NCBI GenBank assembly: GCA_052273845.1 | Contig: DAVZHM010000080.1 | Span: forward strand, 1-8,638 | Length of the DNA stretch: 8,638 nucleotides | DNA from: Fimenecus sp052273845 | GTDB lineage: Bacteria; Bacillota; Clostridia; Oscillospirales; Acutalibacteraceae | Reading direction: 5' to 3' | Shown here: positions 5,110 through 8,638 of the stretch, piece after piece | Layout: every line of letters begins with the position of its first letter | Position numbering within the stretch: the stretch's first letter is position 1 | The notes under the pieces: generated by a model | The model's input: only the letters and a program-made list of their open reading frames with translations | The model's database searches: none | What the model was told of the DNA's origin: nothing | Position numbers and translations under genes: made by a program

Positions 5110-7674
5110 TTATCCCTCTGCATCGCCTTGGGTGTCCTCGCTTGCGGCTTCGGAATAATCTTGTGTTGCACCGCCTTGTGCCAGTGCATTCATTTCATAC
5201 CACTGTTGTTTTGAAATCAAAACTTTACGCGGTTTTGCCCCCTCATAGGGTCCGATTATGCCGCGTTCTTCAAGGTTATCAATGATTCGCGCCGCGCGCG
5301 CATAACCGAGTTTCAACTTGCGTTGTAAAAGCGTAGTAGATGCCATTTGCGCATCGACAACCACTTCAATGGCTTTCGGAATCATTTCGTCGGCTTCGCG
5401 TTCGACATCCTCGTCGGAAGAGGAAACACCGCCACCGCCTTTTTTCTTGTCTGCGGCGGCTTGACGCTCGATTTCCTGCATAACATCATCATCGTAAGCG
5501 GATTGTTCCTGCCCTTTGATGAAATCCACAACGGTTGCCACTTCTTTGTCGGACAAAAAGCACCCTTGAATACGAATGGGTTTTGCAATACCGACAGGAT
5601 AAAACAGCATATCGCCGTTACCCAAAAGTTTTTCAGCACCGGCAGTATCGATAATGGTTCTCGAGTCGATTTGCGAAGACGTTTTTAAGGAAAGTCGGCT
5701 CGGAATATTTGCTTTAATCAAGCCTGTAATTACATCCACAGACGGGCGCTGTGTCGCAATCACCAAGTGCATACCCGCCGCGCGAGCCATCTGCGCCAAA
5801 CGGCAAATGGAATCTTCAACTTCGTGCGGAGAGGCCATCATCAAGTCAGAAAGTTCGTCGATGAAAATGACGATTTGCGGCAGTTTTTTCTGCCCGATAC
5901 TTTCGCAAATACTATTGTATCCGCTGATGTCGCGCACATTGTTATCGGAGAACATTTTATAGCGCGTCAGCATTTCGGTAACCGCCCAGGCAAGCGCACC
6001 CGAGGCCTTGCGCGGGTCGGAAACCACAGGCACGATCAAGTGCGGAATCCCGTTATACACCGTAAATTCCACTTGTTTCGGGTCAATCATCAACAGTTTG
6101 ACTTCATCGGGCGTTGCGTTATACAAAATGCTGACAATCATTGCGTTCATGCAAACGGATTTACCGGAACCCGTGGTACCTGCAACCAGCAAGTGCGGCA
6201 TTTTTGCAAGGTCGGCATATGTACAATTCCCTGCAATATCTTTGCCCAAAGCCACAAACAGTTTGGATTTCGCGGTTTTATATTGCTCTGTATCCACTAT
6301 CTCACGGAATGTAACCGTTGCACGGTTTTTGTTCGGCACTTCAATGCCCACAGCCGCCTTGTTCGGAATCGGCGCTTCAATACGAATGCCGCCTGCGGCA
6401 AGGTTCAAAGCAATATCGTCCGATAAATTGGTAATACGGCTGATTTTTACGCCCGCCGCAGGTTGAATTTCATATCGAGTAACGGAAGGACCGCGGCAAA
6501 TATCCACAATGCGCGTTTCGACGCCGAAACTTTTTAAGGTATCCACAAGTTTTGTTGCGTTTGCCTTTAATTCATCTTCATATTTTAAATTGCGCGTATT
6601 TTTCGGCGCGGCAAGACAAGTAAGCGGCGGTTTTTCGTAGGCTCTTTTCGGTGCTTCTTCGCCTTCGCCTGCCGTTTCGCCGTCTTCAATATGTTTTGCA
6701 GAAGATTTTAAGCCGCCCGTCGGTGCAGACGCTTCAGTTTTTTCGTCTTTTTCATCAGTTGTGAATTTTTCTGCCGAAATCGGCACAATCCCGTCCTCAG
6801 GTACAGACGGCTTTTGCGCGTCCTCCCCTTTCATCTTATTGATGATATCATCTAAAAGAATCGGTTTTTGTGCCACAGGTTCTTCGGCAGGCAAAAGTTC
6901 TGCTTCTGCAAGGTCTTTCTCGTGTTCTTTTTCAGCCGCTTTTTTCTTTTTGGGGAATTTCTTGACTTTTTCATCTGTGGAAATCGGCTCGGGGCCTAAA
7001 TCCACATCGACATTAAAGTCGCGTTCCTGATGTTTTGTGATTTGTTCAATTTTTTCTTCACGGTAAGCGTTCGCCTTTTGCACGGGTTTTGCTACGCCTT
7101 TGAACAGTTTAATCAGGGTGGTTCCGGTCATTAACATAATGCATAAAAACAAAAGGATTAAAACAATCGCAATTGCCGCCGCTTTCCCGCTACCGGTTGC
7201 AAGCAGTATAATCCCACCGAAAATCGCACCAACCGCACCGCTGCCGAGGTAAGAGCCATCGAAGCGGTACGCATTATATGCGTCGACAATATCTTCAAAA
7301 AAGTCCACTTCACCCGAAAAAGAGAAGATATGTACTGCACTGCAAAGCAAAACAATCAATGCAAGTGCTTCCGCAACTTTAAAACCGACTTTTGTGCCTG
7401 CTTTATCAAGCGTAGTCATAATTGCGACATATAAAAGCAACAGCGGAATGACGAACGCCGAAAATCCGAACAGACCAAAAGATAATGTGCGTATACCGCC
7501 CCAAATCCCGCCGCCGGGGATAAAAGCAATGCATATTAAAAACAAAGCCACGCAAAACAAGACGATTGCGGCAACCTGTTTTTTTGCCGCAACGCGCTCC
7601 GTATTTCGTTTCGCCGCAGAATTCTCACTCTGCGGACGTTTCCCCTTTGTTGAATTGCTTGTTTTTCCCGCCAT
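5110..7674 (-). CDS. ftsK: DNA translocase FtsK/SpoIIIE
   Basis: Septal ATP-driven DNA pump that moves chromosome arms across the closing division or sporulation septum. The 854-residue protein starts with a basic, Ser/Lys-rich cytosolic tail (1-33). Four to five membrane helices follow (about 34-52, 64-88, 100-118, 145-160, 165-186), then a charged Glu/Lys linker (200-350). The motor has the Walker A motif GTTGSGKS (499-506), Walker B IVIFIDELSD (601-610), the ATQRPSVDVITG segment (640-651) and SQIDSRTIID. A winged-helix gamma domain (about 765-825, RKLKLGYARAARIIDNLEERG) reads orientation sequences on DNA. The length fits Firmicutes FtsK/SpoIIIE (about 750-900). The start is set by GGAGG at 7686-7682. 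It follows tepA by 15 nt. Sequence alone does not separate a vegetative FtsK from a sporulation SpoIIIE. Confidence 0.96.
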   Translation of the reverse strand: MAGKTSNSTKGKRPQSENSAAKRNTERVAAKKQVAAIVLFCVALFLICIAFIPGGGIWGGIRTLSFGLFGFSAFVIPLLLLYVAIMTTLDKAGTKVGFKVAEALALIVLLCSAVHIFSFSGEVDFFEDIVDAYNAYRFDGSYLGSGAVGAIFGGIILLATGSGKAAAIAIVLILLFLCIMLMTGTTLIKLFKGVAKPVQKANAYREEKIEQITKHQERDFNVDVDLGPEPISTDEKVKKFPKKKKAAEKEHEKDLAEAELLPAEEPVAQKPILLDDIINKMKGEDAQKPSVPEDGIVPISAEKFTTDEKDEKTEASAPTGGLKSSAKHIEDGETAGEGEEAPKRAYEKPPLTCLAAPKNTRNLKYEDELKANATKLVDTLKSFGVETRIVDICRGPSVTRYEIQPAAGVKISRITNLSDDIALNLAAGGIRIEAPIPNKAAVGIEVPNKNRATVTFREIVDTEQYKTAKSKLFVALGKDIAGNCTYADLAKMPHLLVAGTTGSGKSVCMNAMIVSILYNATPDEVKLLMIDPKQVEFTVYNGIPHLIVPVVSDPRKASGALAWAVTEMLTRYKMFSDNNVRDISGYNSICESIGQKKLPQIVIFIDELSDLMMASPHEVEDSICRLAQMARAAGMHLVIATQRPSVDVITGLIKANIPSRLSLKTSSQIDSRTIIDTAGAEKLLGNGDMLFYPVGIAKPIRIQGCFLSDKEVATVVDFIKGQEQSAYDDDVMQEIERQAAADKKKGGGGVSSSDEDVEREADEMIPKAIEVVVDAQMASTTLLQRKLKLGYARAARIIDNLEERGIIGPYEGAKPRKVLISKQQWYEMNALAQGGATQDYSEAASEDTQGDAEG

Positions 7675-7689
7675 TTTCGTTCCTCCGAT

Positions 7690-8460
7690 TTATGGTTCGA
7701 TTTCTTTACGATTGTGTTGTGAAATCATTTGATATAAACTGTCCAAAGCGTCCGAAAGACCGCCCAAACGGTCAATCATACCGCATTCCACTGCGGCGTT
7801 TCCGTCAAGCACCGTGCCGACATCAGTAGCAAGTTCGCCCGTAGCCAACATAAATTCCCGAAATTTTTCGGGGGACATTTTGGAATTCCGTGAGACAAAA
7901 TCCACGATTCGCTCCTGCATTTTCTGAAAATAAGAAAATGTTTGCGGTACGCCCAAAACCAAGCCGTTCATACGCACAGGATGCACCGTCATCGTGGCAG
8001 ACGGCACAATGAAAGACTGTTTTGCAGAAACCGCCAAAGGCACACCGATGGAATGCCCACCGCCGAGCACCAAAGAGACCGTCGGCGTTTGCATACCACT
8101 AATGAGTTCTGCGATAGCAAGTCCTGCTTCAATATCGCCGCCAACGGTGTTCAAAATCACAATCAAACCTTCAATTTCATCGCTTTCTTCAATAGCGACA
8201 AGTTGTGGAATGACGTGTTCGTATTTCGTAGTTTTGTTTTGCGGGGGCAGTATATAATGCCCTTCGATTTGCCCGATGATGGTCAAACAATGAATAAAAT
8301 GCCCGTCTTTTTCCACGGTGATAGAACCCGTCTCCACAATTTGACGGATGGAAGAAAGCGAACGCGTTTCCTCCTCTTGTTCCTCCGACTCGGATTCATC
8401 AAGGCCGTTGGCATTTTGCAAAAACGTGCCGAACAGTTTGGTATTTTTTTCTTTTTTCAT
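7690..8460 (-). CDS. tepA: TepA-like ClpP-fold serine peptidase
   Basis: Cytosolic ClpP-related protease of 256 residues without signal peptide. After an acidic N-terminal stretch (Glu-rich, 20-32) the ClpP fold shows NTVGGDIEAGLAIAE (104-118), the nucleophile in GGGHSIG (Ser137) and the catalytic His in MTVHP (His160). A candidate Asp lies at 213 or 219, and the domain ends with GMIDRLGGL (227-235). In Bacillus subtilis the homologue TepA (YmfB) lies just before spoIIIE; from memory it is linked to protein export and to spore protein turnover. The ATG at 8460 has GGAGGG 7 nt upstream. A longer frame from 8535 is rejected because its start lies upstream of the predicted transcript start. It is first in an operon with ftsK. 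No ylzJ-like gene lies between them. Confidence 0.9.
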   Translation of the reverse strand: MKKEKNTKLFGTFLQNANGLDESESEEQEEETRSLSSIRQIVETGSITVEKDGHFIHCLTIIGQIEGHYILPPQNKTTKYEHVIPQLVAIEESDEIEGLIVILNTVGGDIEAGLAIAELISGMQTPTVSLVLGGGHSIGVPLAVSAKQSFIVPSATMTVHPVRMNGLVLGVPQTFSYFQKMQERIVDFVSRNSKMSPEKFREFMLATGELATDVGTVLDGNAAVECGMIDRLGGLSDALDSLYQMISQHNRKEIEP

Positions 8461-8504
8461 ATTGCATCCCTCCGAAAATATGTATTTAGTATTTCCGAAG
8501 CGTG

Positions 8505-8521
8505 TGCGAATATTTTTCGCA
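8505..8521 (-). other. Small hairpin at the 5' end of the tepA leader
   Basis: tgcgaa (8505-8510) and ttcgca (8516-8521) form a perfect 6-bp repeat around a 5-nt loop. It lies at or just after the predicted transcript start, so the tepA mRNA may begin with a short stem-loop that protects its 5' end. It could equally be a regulator site. The evidence is the symmetry alone. Confidence 0.35.
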
Positions 8522-8525
8522 AAAT

Positions 8526-8554
8526 ATTGTATCACAAAACTCTCCGTTACGCAA
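8526..8554 (-). promoter_or_regulatory. Promoter of tepA-ftsK
   Basis: On the minus strand -35 TTGCGT (8554-8549), a 17-nt spacer and -10 TACAAT (8531-8526) fit a housekeeping sigma promoter. The -10 is preceded by TGA, giving an extended TGnTACAAT. Transcription would start near 8519, leaving a leader of about 60 nt before the ATG at 8460. This supports the shorter tepA start. Confidence 0.7.
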
Positions 8555-8577
8555 TATTTGTTTATTCATACCAATAT

Positions 8578-8598
8578 AAAAAATTGTAGGATTACAAT
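8578..8598 (-). terminator. Weak terminator-like repeat for a gene beyond the right edge
   Basis: On the minus strand ATTGTA (8598-8593), a 4-nt loop and TACAAT (8588-8583) are followed by a T-run (8583-8578). The layout is that of an intrinsic terminator, but the stem is only 6 bp and AT-rich, so it would be weak. No coding sequence is supported in the remaining 8599-8638. The upstream gene is not visible. Confidence 0.3.
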
Positions 8599-8638
8599 AG
8601 ATGTGTTACAGTAGCAAATAAAAAAAGAAGTGACGAAT

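Noticed and set aside
5767..6426. Open frame of 219 codons on the plus strand opposite ftsK
   Set aside because: It lies wholly inside the conserved motor region of ftsK, its translation is rich in His, Arg, Asn and Cys as expected of an antisense shadow, and it resembles no family I know.
8461..8535. Longer tepA start at 8535 (25 extra residues)
   Set aside because: It would begin upstream of the predicted transcript start, overlapping the promoter -10 region, and GGAGGG is ideally placed for the ATG at 8460.
7942..8589. Open frame of 215 codons on the plus strand opposite tepA
   Set aside because: It is antisense to the ClpP-fold gene and its promoter, and its composition shows no protein-like pattern.
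1..8638. CRISPR array, tRNA, rRNA, toxin-antitoxin pair, phage or defence genes
   Set aside because: I saw no spaced direct repeats, no cloverleaf-like or rRNA-like stretch, and every substantial minus-strand frame belongs to a known housekeeping or conserved family.

Overview
The window reads as an ordinary chromosomal segment of a Gram-positive, Clostridia-like bacterium, possibly Oscillospirales (the order is only a guess). The pointers are strong GGAGG ribosome binding sites, protein sequences of Firmicutes type, and a ClpP-like tepA gene directly before ftsK/spoIIIE, as in Bacillus. Every supported gene lies on the minus strand, so transcription runs from the right edge to the left edge.

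In transcription order there are three blocks. (1) A consensus-like promoter at 8526-8554 drives tepA (cytosolic ClpP-fold serine peptidase) and ftsK (membrane-anchored DNA translocase), 15 nt apart. (2) A terminator-like hairpin (5043-5084) follows ftsK and abuts the start of ygiQ (radical SAM protein). ygiQ overlaps a membrane-anchored ComEC-type metallo-beta-lactamase-fold protein, which is followed after 1 nt by a small DUF3006 protein. These three genes look like one translationally linked unit. (3) A promoter with a perfect extended -10 (1984-2012) and a folded leader precede rpsB (ribosomal protein S2) and tsf (elongation factor Ts), the conserved translation pair, with a strong hairpin between them.

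At the left edge, about 30 bp after the tsf stop, lies one end of an IS3-family insertion sequence with the first 26 codons of its orfA. The end forms a hairpin that contains the transposase ribosome binding site and is followed by six T, so it can act both as a terminator for tsf transcripts and as a block on transposase translation. The IS stands where pyrH commonly follows tsf.

I see no clear evidence of a novel multi-gene system, CRISPR array, tRNA, rRNA or prophage. The best leads are regulatory RNA structures (rpsB leader, ftsK/ygiQ junction hairpin, IS-end hairpin) and the poorly understood MBL-DUF3006 pair, whose members seem to sit on opposite sides of the membrane. There is no gene-free stretch over 300 bases. 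The longest, 8461-8638, holds the tepA promoter, a leader hairpin and a weak terminator-like repeat.
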